From an uncultured Granulosicoccaceae bacterium (GTDB lineage: Bacteria; Pseudomonadota; Gammaproteobacteria; Granulosicoccales; Granulosicoccaceae): a stretch of 64,000 bases of DNA. The translations under genes and the position numbers were made by a program. The stretch lies in contig CALKXD010000147.1 of NCBI GenBank assembly GCA_938003855.1, forward strand, positions 1 through 64,000. The letters are read 5' to 3'. Shown here piece by piece: positions 19,545 to 28,467 of this stretch (position 1 is the first letter of the stretch; each line of letters begins with the position of its first letter). Below the pieces are notes generated by a model. The model was not told the DNA's origin. It ran no database searches and saw nothing but the letters and a program-made list of their open reading frames with translations.

Positions 19545-20159
19545 CTACGCCGGGCTGTCGGCAAGTGCAACACCGATCATTGAGTCACGGCTCACCAACT
19601 CAGCCAATTGCTGTTCATTGAGATGCGACGTGTTGGCTGGTCTCATGGGCAGGACCAGGTAGCGTATTTCCGCCGTTGAGTCCCACACGCGAATCTCGAC
19701 ATCGGCGTGCGGTGTGACACCAAACTCACTCAGCACAGCACGCGGTTCACTGACGGCTCGTGCCCGGTAACTGGACGCTTTGTACCACACCGGGGGCAAC
19801 CCCAGCACAGGCCAGGGATAGCATGAGCACAGCGTGCAGACCACCATGTTATGAACCTCAGGGGTATTTTCGACGCAGACCATATGCTCGCCCTGCCGGC
19901 CCTGATAGCCGACTTCCATGATCGCGGAGGTCGCGTCAGTCATCAGCCGCTGCCGATACGCGTCGTCGACCCATGCTTTCGCCACCACCCGTGCACCATT
20001 TTTTGGTCCGACCTGGTGTTCGTAGGTATCAACCAGTGCGTCGAGCGTCTGCGGATCCACCAGTTTTTTTTCCAGCAGCAACGCTTCGAGCTTTTTGACT
20101 CGCTGCTCTATCTCGCTGGGTGGGGCATCGTGTGCATGATGGTGCGGATGGTCAGCCAT
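19545..20159 (-). CDS. nthA: Nitrile hydratase alpha subunit, cobalt type
   Basis: This 204-aa metal-binding subunit carries the active-site claw C108-T-L-C111-S-C113 (in [18 protein letters not shown]). In this family Thr at the second position marks cobalt enzymes and Ser marks iron enzymes, so cobalt is inferred. The N-terminus is rich in His (HPHHHAHD). It is the first gene of a minus-strand operon alpha-beta-accessory-GH114-like. No amidase, which normally processes the amide product, is adjacent. Confidence 0.93.
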   Translation of the reverse strand: MADHPHHHAHDAPPSEIEQRVKKLEALLLEKKLVDPQTLDALVDTYEHQVGPKNGARVVAKAWVDDAYRQRLMTDATSAIMEVGYQGRQGEHMVCVENTPEVHNMVVCTLCSCYPWPVLGLPPVWYKASSYRARAVSEPRAVLSEFGVTPHADVEIRVWDSTAEIRYLVLPMRPANTSHLNEQQLAELVSRDSMIGVALADSPA

Positions 20160-20312
20160 TATGAGTTCCAGCTTGTAGCGGCAGTTGGCAACAGAATACC
20201 AGTAACGAACGCGATCTTCGTATCAACAGATATTGCGCTGTTTTTATTGTAATTTAAAGCTTAACTTCTTGCCATATCACTGTATAAACAGGGTTTAAAC
20301 GGAGTATTTATT

Positions 20313-20762
20313 ATGAAAACGCTTTTAATGGTTGTACTGCTAGCCGTGATTGCTGTGGCGCTGTTGCTGTGGATGCAGGCGCGCAAAGCCAGCCAGATGT
20401 CTCCTCCGGTATTGATCGACGGTGCCCTGCCTGTGTGCGGCAGCAAACCAAACTGTGTTTCAAGCACCGCCGGGGCAGACAGCAGCCACTACATCGAACC
20501 GATCCGCAGCGCCGGTGCCACCATGCAATCTGTAGTCGCCGCCATCGAGGCCCTCGGCGGACAGATCCAGACTACGGACGCAAACTCTGTCACCGCTACC
20601 TTTGCCAGCACAGTATTCGGCTTTATCGACGATCTCATCGTCACCGCCGACAGCATACCCGGGACATTTCAGGTTCGCTCCTCGTCCCGGGTCGGCTACA
20701 GTGACATGGGCGCTAACCGCAAACGGGTCGAGCAACTACGCACGACACTTGGCAAGCCCTGA
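20313..20762 (+). CDS. DUF1499 family membrane-anchored protein
   Basis: This 149-aa protein has an N-terminal hydrophobic helix (residues 4-21) and then a DUF1499 domain with the motif VCGSKPNCVSS and the C-terminal segment FQVRSSSRVGYSDMGANRKRVEQLR. The function of DUF1499 is not established. The strand and spacing make it divergent from the nitrile hydratase operon, with 153 bases between for the two promoters. A GGAG site lies upstream of the ATG. Confidence 0.8.
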   Translation: MKTLLMVVLLAVIAVALLLWMQARKASQMSPPVLIDGALPVCGSKPNCVSSTAGADSSHYIEPIRSAGATMQSVVAAIEALGGQIQTTDANSVTATFASTVFGFIDDLIVTADSIPGTFQVRSSSRVGYSDMGANRKRVEQLRTTLGKP

Positions 20763-20900
20763 ACCATTACCGGCTAATCGCGCCACAGGCAACGCGACAA
20801 GGACGGTTTCGGACAACGAATCGCTAATCCGCGACTATACTTTTAACGGTAACTATCCAGACCCCACTGCCAGCACACTGGCGATAACAGAGGATTGACC

Positions 20901-21599
20901 TTGAGCGAGCAGCCGCTACCTGACACCGTGCAAGATGTTGAAGCAGACGATGCCACCGGGGACGCTGCACAAGACAACCTGCTGTCCCCGATGGAATCGA
21001 GAATTCTAGGCGCACTGATTGAAAAACAACTCAGTACGCCTGACGCCTACCCGCTTACGGTCAACAGCCTGATAAGTGCCTGCAATCAGAAATCCAACCG
21101 TGAGCCGGTCAGCAACTACCAACAAGGCGAGGTGGTCAGAACACTAAGGCAGCTCGAACAACGCCGCTTTGTTCGCTATGAAATGGGCGCACGCAGCGAA
21201 AAATACGAGCAGCGTCTGGGTCACGAACTGTCTTTAAGTAAAAAACAGCAGGCACTGTTGTCTGTCATGATGCTGAGGGGGCCACAAACCCCGAACGAAC
21301 TAATGACACGATCACAGCGCCTGTATGAATTTGAAAATCGTGAGGACCTGATGGTCAGTCTGGAACGCATGACCCAGGGCGGTGAGCCGATTGCCGTGAT
21401 GATACCGCGACAATCAGGGCAGCGCGATGATCGCTATGGCCACCTGTTGTGCGGCCCGCCGGAAGTCGTTACCGCATCAACCGCCAGCAGCCCCCGGCGC
21501 CAGTCAGCCGATGACATCGATGCGCTTAGAAACGAAATCGCGACACTGCAGCAGCAGCTGACTCGCCTGTATGAACTGACCGGCCACTCACAGGAGTAG
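20901..21599 (+). CDS. YceH-like DUF480 protein
   Basis: This protein of about 232 aa belongs to the YceH/DUF480 family, which contains two winged-helix domains. Family segments are SPMESRILGALIEKQLSTPDAYPLTVNSLISACNQKSNR and LMLRGPQTPNELMTRSQRLYEF-like text in the second half. The role is unknown; nucleic acid binding is plausible. A short coiled coil (IATLQQQLTRLYEL) ends the chain. Two TTG codons could start it; the one at 20901 has AGAGG eight bases upstream and is preferred over 20895. Confidence 0.82.
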   Translation: MSEQPLPDTVQDVEADDATGDAAQDNLLSPMESRILGALIEKQLSTPDAYPLTVNSLISACNQKSNREPVSNYQQGEVVRTLRQLEQRRFVRYEMGARSEKYEQRLGHELSLSKKQQALLSVMMLRGPQTPNELMTRSQRLYEFENREDLMVSLERMTQGGEPIAVMIPRQSGQRDDRYGHLLCGPPEVVTASTASSPRRQSADDIDALRNEIATLQQQLTRLYELTGHSQE

Positions 21600-21650
21600 T
21601 CGTCTCAATCACCACTATCTGCCCAGATACACTAACAACGGAAAAAGAAA

Positions 21651-22916
21651 ATGACAGACACCAGAGCCTGGACCGAGGCAATGCCGGATTGGCAATTCGA
21701 CCTGATGCGGGACATGATCGCAGCACCCAGCCCTGTCGGCATGGAAAGCGCGATGACGCACGGCGTGATAAAGCCTTGCTTTGACGAGTTCTCACCAAAG
21801 ACCTGGGAGATGCATCGTTTCCAGGGTAACGCCGGTGTGGTGTGGGATACCCATCCGGATCAGGAGGATCTGTTCACCGTGATGATTATCGGCCATGCCG
21901 ACAAAATTCGCATGCAGGTCCGTAAGATCGGTGCTGACGGCAAAATCTGGATCAACACCGACGCCTTCCTGCCCTGCACGCTAATCGGTCACGAAGTCAC
22001 TCTCTACAGTGAAGACCCGAAAAAACCCGGCACCTACCGGGCATTGAATGGCGGTACCGTTGAAGCGCTGGGAGCGATTCATTTCTCTGAGCCGGCGCAA
22101 CGAACCGGCGACAAAGGCATCAGCCCGAAGCAGATTTATCTGGAGTTGCAAATTCACGGCGACAATAAAGCCGCACAGATCGAGCAACTGGGGATTCGAC
22201 CGGGTGATACGCTGTTACTGAATCGCCCGATCAAGCGCTCCTTCAGTCCAAACACTTTTTATGGTGCCTACCTGGACAACGGGTTGGGCTGCTTTGTTGG
22301 CGCTGAAGTCGCCAGGCTCATTGCCAGTGCCGGTGGACTGAAGAATGTTCGAACGTTGTTTGCGTTTGCTTCCCACGAAGAAATAGGACGTTTTGGCAGT
22401 CGCGTCATGGCAGGTGTTATGAAGCCGGATGCGATTATCGCCGTCGACGTCAACCATGACTACGTCGCTGCACCCAATATCGGCGATCGCAATATGTCAC
22501 CGCTCGAGATGGGCAAAGGCTTTACCCTTTCAACCGGTGCTATTGTCAGTGAGCAACTGAATGCACGAATTAAAACCACCGCGCTGAAAAAAGACATACC
22601 CGTCCAGCTGGATGTCTGTGGCAGCGACACTGGCACCGATGGTATGGCTGGTGTTCTGGCCAGCATCGATTGTGCAGCTACCTCAGTCGGCTTCCCGATT
22701 CGCAACATGCATACGATCTCTGAAAGTGCCAACACGTCTGATGTGCTCGCCTCGATTCACGCGATCTATGAAACACTCAGCGCTATGGACAAGGAAAAGA
22801 ATCTTCACGAGAGCTTCAAGGCAAACCATCCACGGCTGGACAAGGCAAACCCGTTAGTGCATCAAACCGCCAAAGCCAAATCCAAAGCAAAAAAGAGCAG
22901 CGAAAAAAAGAAGTAG
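21651..22916 (+). CDS. M42-family metallo-aminopeptidase
   Basis: This 421-aa protein is a cytoplasmic peptidase of the M42 (glutamyl aminopeptidase/endoglucanase M) family, which forms tetrahedral dodecamers that trim peptides. Metal-ligand motifs are GHADKI (H82, D84), YLDNG (D209), SHEEIG (E243, E244) and VDVNHD (D266), with a late His in NMHTISE. The usual GHMDEIG is changed to GHADKIR. An unusual Lys-rich tail ends the protein. It lies 51 bases after the YceH-like gene. Confidence 0.85.
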   Translation: MTDTRAWTEAMPDWQFDLMRDMIAAPSPVGMESAMTHGVIKPCFDEFSPKTWEMHRFQGNAGVVWDTHPDQEDLFTVMIIGHADKIRMQVRKIGADGKIWINTDAFLPCTLIGHEVTLYSEDPKKPGTYRALNGGTVEALGAIHFSEPAQRTGDKGISPKQIYLELQIHGDNKAAQIEQLGIRPGDTLLLNRPIKRSFSPNTFYGAYLDNGLGCFVGAEVARLIASAGGLKNVRTLFAFASHEEIGRFGSRVMAGVMKPDAIIAVDVNHDYVAAPNIGDRNMSPLEMGKGFTLSTGAIVSEQLNARIKTTALKKDIPVQLDVCGSDTGTDGMAGVLASIDCAATSVGFPIRNMHTISESANTSDVLASIHAIYETLSAMDKEKNLHESFKANHPRLDKANPLVHQTAKAKSKAKKSSEKKK

Positions 22917-22925
22917 CCAGCGTTG

Positions 22926-22953
22926 TCAGGTGACCGGGTAGCCGGTCACCTGA
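22926..22953. terminator. 12-bp hairpin between convergent genes
   Basis: TCAGGTGACCGG and CCGGTCACCTGA form a perfect 12-bp stem with a GTAG loop ten bases after the M42 peptidase stop. No U tract follows on either strand, so termination strength is unclear. Confidence 0.5.
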
Positions 22954-23117
22954 GAAGCGACAGATCGCACCGCTGGATTGTCGCGATCAAATTTAGAATT
23001 GCCGGGTTGCCATCGCACCGGCTCTCAGATACATCTGCCCGCGGTGCCTGAGCATCGATGGCGATTGCAGAGCCGTCCTGCGACTCCACAGGCCATCGGA
23101 ATAAACCAGACGGGTAA

Positions 23118-26100
23118 CTAATCTGACGAGAAGAGTTCCAGAATATCGTCTGCAGCCAGGCTCTGAATACTCTGATCGCGGTTTTCTATAACTATATTTG
23201 CCAGCTGTCTTTTGCGTTCCTGAAGCTCAACAATTTTCTCTTCCACGGTATTTTCAGTAATCATCCGGTACACAAACACCGGCTTATCCTGACCAATACG
23301 ATGAGCACGATCTATCGCCTGATTTTCAACCGCCGGGTTCCACCATGGGTCATAGAGAATAACCGTGTCCGCCTGTGTGAGGTTAAGACCGGTCCCACCG
23401 GCTTTCAGTGAGATCAGGAACACCGAGGCCTCACCCGATTGAAACTCATCAACCGCCTCATCACGTTTTTTAGTTTTACCAGTGAGCTTGGTGTAGGAAA
23501 TACCCGCCGCTTTAATTTCGTCTTCAATCAGAGACAGCATCTCTGTGAACTGCGAAAACAGCAATACCCGCCGGCCCTCTTCGACAAAATTAGGCAGCAT
23601 TTCCATCAGTGAGTCGAGCTTGGCTGACTGCGTGACGCTGCGCGCCTGCGACATTTTTACCAATCGCGGATCCAGGCAGGTCTGGCGCATACGCAATAAT
23701 GCATCAAGCACCGTAATATGACTTTGCCCCAAACCACTTTCCGCCAGTGCACGCCGGACCCGTGATTCCATAGAAGCACGTATGCCTTCGTACAATACCG
23801 CCTGCTCCGGATACAGCGGAACACGGTGCAGAATTTCAGTTTTGGCCGGCAGTTCAGAGGCCACAGCGTCTTTACTACGACGCAATATGAAGGGCTTCAA
23901 CCGCTTGGTCAGTGCCACCGCCGGCAGGTTCTGCGAGGTCTTTTCAATCGGATGGCGAAAGGTTTTATTAAAGTGTTTTTGATCACCGAAAAAGCCCGGC
24001 ATCAGAAACCGGAATTGCGACCAGACCTCACCGAGGTGGTTTTCCACCGGTGTACCGGTCAAGCACAGCTTGTGCTTCGCTTTCACATCACAGACCGCTT
24101 TGGCCTGCTTGGTGGAAGGATTTTTAATCGCCTGGGCCTCATCGAGAATCAGGTAGTGGTACTCGGTTTTTTGATGAATCTCGAGGTCACGCGACAGCAG
24201 TGCATAGGTGGTCAGCAGTAAGTCGTACTCACCAAGCTTTTCAAAAAACTCGACCCGCTCGATACCGTGCAGCACCATCACTTTTAATTCCGGCGCAAAC
24301 TTTTCGGCCTCGCGACGCCAGTTCCCCATCAAGCTGGTCGGCGCAACGACAAGCGACGGCTGAGTTGAACGCCCGCTGTTTTTCTCTACCAGTACAGTGG
24401 CAAGTGCCTGCACTGTCTTACCCAGTCCCATGTCATCGGCCAGAATGCCGCTAAAGCCGAACTCCCGCAAAAACTGCAACCAGTTCAGCCCGTCGCGCTG
24501 ATAGTCCCGCAGGTCAGCGGTTAACGATTCAGGCACAGGGACTTCGTCGATACCGTCAAACGATTTAATGCGATCGAGAATATCCGCCAGGCGACCCGGC
24601 ACTTCCCACTCGAGCTTAACTTCACCGGTCGCATTTATGCCTTCGGCGATATCATTGATTACTGTGGATTGCAGGTCTGAGAAGCGCAACTTGCCATCTT
24701 CGTGCTCGTGCATCTCAACCAGGACTTCGAGTACCGGGCGGATATGCCGAATTGGAAACTCGATCAGTGTTTCTTCATCAAGCCACACTGTGGCACTGGA
24801 CTCGGGGTCATCAAGATAGCGCTGCAGGTCTGCGCCAACTCGCTCGAGAAAACTTGCCAGTACGGGAATCAGCGCAATCGGCTGACCGTCAATGATGAAG
24901 TTCAGATCGAGATCAAACCAATGATTGGCGGCTGAGTGATCGACATTCAGTTGCCACTCAGTCGAGGTGATTATGCGGAATTCAAACTCGGGCGCGCGCT
25001 CGATTATCCAATCGTTGCGTTTGAGTTCAGCCAGCTTGCCATCGATTAGATCCTGCCAGAGCACCATATCGCGCGAGGTCTTGGCTTCGATATCCAGTTG
25101 TATCGTGCCCTGATGATGGCGTGTCGTCACCCACGCGGGCATGTTAGAGCCGGTCAACTCATTCATCAGGGCAAGCTCATCTTCCGGACGCCGGATCACA
25201 CGAACAAATTCGCCGTTACCCTGGCGGTGGAGAAATTCTTTTTCATCACCAATCGCCATCATGTGTGGCAGGCGGGCACCGTCGTAGTCGACCATGACTT
25301 CGGCATAGCGATGGGTGCCAGTGACATCCTTGCTGGCTGTTAACAGCACCACACCACGCGGCTTAACGCCGGCAATCTGGCGAATATCGATTGTTGCCGG
25401 TAGTGGCAGATCGACGGATTCCAGCGATTCGACCATCAACTCCGAAATGCGCATCGCATCGGCTTCAGCCACCGGCGGCAGATAGGGCACAGCGGACAAA
25501 AACTTAGGCGGCACATCAGTCTCGGTAACGCCACACTTGGCGAGGCGAGGCAGAATGTACCAGGGAGGCGAGGTCGGCAGACAGACAAACGGATGATCAC
25601 TATCGACCAGACTCAGCTGCAAGCTGCGCTTGCCGTCTTCCTGCTCAACCCAGTCCGCACAGATCGGTCGGTTGATATCGAGTGTGAGAGGTTCACTATC
25701 AAACGCCTCGTAGTAGCAACTGCCACTTTCTACCATCCAACGGAACACCATATAACCGTGCTCACCGATTAAATGCAGACCGGTCGGGCTGTCTTTTAAT
25801 CCAATCAGTGCGTTGCAGATTCGGGCATCGCGACTGCTGAGATCAGTGGCATCGAAGTGGCGCCGATCAAGCGTCAGAGGTGACGACTTACCCAGACCAC
25901 CGCTGCGCAACTTGCGCGCTGAATAAGCAGCGACTTCATAGCGTACACTTTGCTGCAAAGAAATCTGTCGGATTCGATATAGCACGACCACCAGATCGGC
26001 AGACAGTGAACCTTCGTCCTGATCGCGCTGGTCGTGCAGTGCGTTACGCCAGACTTCTATGGAGTCGGCACTGCTGTCCTGCTCTTTGTCCTGATCGAGC

Positions 26101-26420
26101 CAGGTCAGCAGGGTAGCACCGACGTGCTTGCAGTTGAGCCGCACCGGACAACTGCAGGTGCCACGCAGGCTGAGATTTTCCCGGCCACGGGTGATCACCA
26201 CTTTCAATTCATAGGCATTTTCATCAGACCCCTGCACATTGGCAGTAATGGTATTGTTGCCATTAAATTGCAGATTACTGATACGACCCTCGTCAGCGTA
26301 CTGCTGCGCGCGATTCAGAGTTACTTCATCAAACTCAATATCGCAGGCGCGCAGTACCGCACCTTTGTCAAAGGGATTTACTATTTCCTGCAAGCCCGAA
26401 GGGAGGTTTGCTGTGCTCAT
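23118..26420 (-). CDS. SNF2-family helicase with SWIM zinc finger
   Basis: This protein of about 1100 aa is a bacterial SNF2/HepA-type DNA translocase. The N-terminal SWIM zinc finger has C89-x-C91-x5-C97-x-H99 (TCSCPVRLNCKH). A long middle region (about 130-620) typical of SNF2-associated SWIM proteins follows. The ATPase core has DDMGLGKT (about 663), LILDEAQAIKN (about 757), LTGTPVENHL and the C-terminal RAHRIGQ (about 1038). The biological role is not known; RapA-like recycling or chromosome or defence roles are possible. The ATG at 26420 (MSTANLPS) is preferred; an earlier start would overlap the upstream gene. It lies 19 bases after the DUF1704 gene, so the two form a pair. Confidence 0.9.
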   Translation of the reverse strand: MSTANLPSGLQEIVNPFDKGAVLRACDIEFDEVTLNRAQQYADEGRISNLQFNGNNTITANVQGSDENAYELKVVITRGRENLSLRGTCSCPVRLNCKHVGATLLTWLDQDKEQDSSADSIEVWRNALHDQRDQDEGSLSADLVVVLYRIRQISLQQSVRYEVAAYSARKLRSGGLGKSSPLTLDRRHFDATDLSSRDARICNALIGLKDSPTGLHLIGEHGYMVFRWMVESGSCYYEAFDSEPLTLDINRPICADWVEQEDGKRSLQLSLVDSDHPFVCLPTSPPWYILPRLAKCGVTETDVPPKFLSAVPYLPPVAEADAMRISELMVESLESVDLPLPATIDIRQIAGVKPRGVVLLTASKDVTGTHRYAEVMVDYDGARLPHMMAIGDEKEFLHRQGNGEFVRVIRRPEDELALMNELTGSNMPAWVTTRHHQGTIQLDIEAKTSRDMVLWQDLIDGKLAELKRNDWIIERAPEFEFRIITSTEWQLNVDHSAANHWFDLDLNFIIDGQPIALIPVLASFLERVGADLQRYLDDPESSATVWLDEETLIEFPIRHIRPVLEVLVEMHEHEDGKLRFSDLQSTVINDIAEGINATGEVKLEWEVPGRLADILDRIKSFDGIDEVPVPESLTADLRDYQRDGLNWLQFLREFGFSGILADDMGLGKTVQALATVLVEKNSGRSTQPSLVVAPTSLMGNWRREAEKFAPELKVMVLHGIERVEFFEKLGEYDLLLTTYALLSRDLEIHQKTEYHYLILDEAQAIKNPSTKQAKAVCDVKAKHKLCLTGTPVENHLGEVWSQFRFLMPGFFGDQKHFNKTFRHPIEKTSQNLPAVALTKRLKPFILRRSKDAVASELPAKTEILHRVPLYPEQAVLYEGIRASMESRVRRALAESGLGQSHITVLDALLRMRQTCLDPRLVKMSQARSVTQSAKLDSLMEMLPNFVEEGRRVLLFSQFTEMLSLIEDEIKAAGISYTKLTGKTKKRDEAVDEFQSGEASVFLISLKAGGTGLNLTQADTVILYDPWWNPAVENQAIDRAHRIGQDKPVFVYRMITENTVEEKIVELQERKRQLANIVIENRDQSIQSLAADDILELFSSD

Positions 26421-26439
26421 CGACCAACCATGTTTATCT

Positions 26440-27711
26440 TCAACCGCCCATTTCAACAAGAGGAGCGCTACGAAGCAAATTTTCGTAGTGCGAACTCACC
26501 TTTTTGAAATTTATCGTATTTAAAAACCCGGAGTAAGCCAGGTAACTTAACAGAAAACGCATGTCACTGGCCCATGATGGCAAGTAACGCGGACTGCAAC
26601 ATAAACCCATTTGGGATAACTCGCACAATACCGGCATATCTTCCAGGTCCAGCTTGCCGCAAAATAACAGCAACATGCAGTCAGTGCGTCCATTGGCAAC
26701 CAGTGCACGCAGGAAGTTATGTACACGGATCAAGCCGTCGAGGTAGACAATATCCTTGGTAAACGGTGCCCCGCCCGTCAATACACCACCACGAAACACA
26801 CGCCTGGCGTTCTCAAACGACTGCTGGGCCGACCCGGTTCGCTCCATGAAATAATGATATACCTCTATAAAATCGGCACCATCTGCGGCCATTTGAATCG
26901 CAATAGTCCGGTCCGACAGGCGCCGTAGTCGATCAAGATCCATCGAACCGGTAATAAACTCGGCAAAAACCGCCAGGCCTTCCTGAGTACGAGTAGTACC
27001 GGGATGGCTTGACCCCAATATCGGTAAGTGCTGTTGATACATGCCATTCAGCGAGGTCGCTACATGGATACCGGCCTCGTGATGAATCAACTGTTCAATA
27101 TCTTTGTCACTGAAAGTCGCATCTTGGCGAATCTTGATTCGCACCCGTCCCGCCAGCGCGTTGGCCGACAGTTCGTCGACCACAAGTATCTCCGGCGCAT
27201 CTTCGGCAAACATCTTAGCCACCGCATGCTCAAGCCGCTCAGCCAGCTCAGCGCTGGTATAATCAACCTGAGCCAAATGCTTGTCATTAAAGCCATCGAG
27301 TTGCTGCAAAGCATCATCAAAGTCTCCCGCCAGTGTCAACGCGGTACTCACCCCATCCAACAGAACATCACCCGGTGCGCCGTATATCGAGCGTGACCAG
27401 TCAAAAAATTCCGGCGTGCCACAGGCCAGTAACATACGAGCACTTCGCTCCAGCGCCAGCGCCTGCCGTTCGAGCCAATCATCAATCGGTGAATGCTGCA
27501 TCAGCCGACGGGCTTCAGCCACCCGCTCCAGTACCGGCCCGGCGTCATATGCCGGATACTCAACCACTGGCAATTCGAGTGCCGCACTGCTGAGAAAGTT
27601 ATCCCTGATCCGGCCACTCCAGCGCAGATGCGTCAGCACTTTGGTTTTGCCAGCGGCATCCTGCAGCAATTCACAAATCCTGCTGATGCGGTTTTTCACA
27701 GGTTCAGCCAC
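26440..27711 (-). CDS. DUF1704 (QEGLA-motif) metallopeptidase-like protein
   Basis: This protein of about 423 aa has the motifs LIHHEAGIHVATSLNG and TRTQEGLAVFAEF, the hallmark of DUF1704, often annotated as flavohemoglobin expression-modulating QEGLA motif protein. The HHEAGxH and QEGLA elements match the active-site pattern of the MATCAP-like gluzincin peptidases. The cellular role in bacteria is unclear. A GTG at 27711 with GAGGTG five bases upstream is chosen; a GTG at 27744 is the longer alternative but has no site. It precedes the SNF2 gene by 19 bases. Confidence 0.8.
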   Translation of the reverse strand: MAEPVKNRISRICELLQDAAGKTKVLTHLRWSGRIRDNFLSSAALELPVVEYPAYDAGPVLERVAEARRLMQHSPIDDWLERQALALERSARMLLACGTPEFFDWSRSIYGAPGDVLLDGVSTALTLAGDFDDALQQLDGFNDKHLAQVDYTSAELAERLEHAVAKMFAEDAPEILVVDELSANALAGRVRIKIRQDATFSDKDIEQLIHHEAGIHVATSLNGMYQQHLPILGSSHPGTTRTQEGLAVFAEFITGSMDLDRLRRLSDRTIAIQMAADGADFIEVYHYFMERTGSAQQSFENARRVFRGGVLTGGAPFTKDIVYLDGLIRVHNFLRALVANGRTDCMLLLFCGKLDLEDMPVLCELSQMGLCCSPRYLPSWASDMRFLLSYLAYSGFLNTINFKKVSSHYENLLRSAPLVEMGG

Positions 27712-27909
27712 AGTTACACCTCGCCGGGTGCAGTTGATATGCACGACGAACCGGGTAGGTATAAAGGGTATTGTGGTGTGGTCAAAATGGATTCAATAGC
27801 ACTTGGCGGGGGTGGCGACGACGGGCATCTGTGGCTGGGGTGGCGGACTGGTCATCACTGGTCAATCGTATCGACAATCAAGTGGCTATCCAAGGACTGT
27901 ACCGTTCGC

Positions 27910-28467
27910 TTACATTGATCCTGCAAAAATACGCAAGACCAGATGACGAACCAGCTCTTCCTTCATTTCGGCACGCAGAATGCGTTCTTCGTCATCCTTG
28001 GCGAGCACGTCTTTTTCATCGTAGGTGTAGTCGCGTATTACCGAAACGGTTTGTGGATCAGGCAGATTTTCAGCATCGAGCGATAGCTCACCCGCTTTGA
28101 TACCGTCACGCGAGCGTAGTGTCAGCAGATCGACGGCGTGCAGGAGTTCGTACTCACGAACACGTCCGGCAGCACTGACCGACGCTACCCGCCGGGACAG
28201 CACCTCGTTACTGAGAATCACAACCGTATCAGCATCTTTGGGAAACAGCGCAAACTGTACTTGCTGGGCAGTCAGCCCATTGCGCAACTGCTGCAGAATA
28301 CTTACCCCGCCCTGATCCTGAATATGCACCTCACCGACGATCTGACTGCCCGATTGCCGGCCACTGCCGCGCAACTGGAAACCACAGGCAGACAACAGTG
28401 CCACCGCCAGCAATGCCAGTGCAGTGCGGCGAGTCTTTGCAACCCCGAAAATCCGGTCGATAGTCAT
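27910..28467 (-). CDS. lptE: LPS-assembly lipoprotein LptE
   Basis: This 185-aa outer-membrane lipoprotein plugs the LptD barrel and helps insert lipopolysaccharide. A signal peptide ends in the lipobox LLSAC, followed by the LptE pattern GFQLRG. The remainder fits the family ([20 protein letters not shown], and the conserved [21 protein letters not shown]). It overlaps leuS by four bases, the standard leuS-lptE pair. holA, which usually follows, is not here. Confidence 0.93.
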   Translation of the reverse strand: MTIDRIFGVAKTRRTALALLAVALLSACGFQLRGSGRQSGSQIVGEVHIQDQGGVSILQQLRNGLTAQQVQFALFPKDADTVVILSNEVLSRRVASVSAAGRVREYELLHAVDLLTLRSRDGIKAGELSLDAENLPDPQTVSVIRDYTYDEKDVLAKDDEERILRAEMKEELVRHLVLRIFAGSM

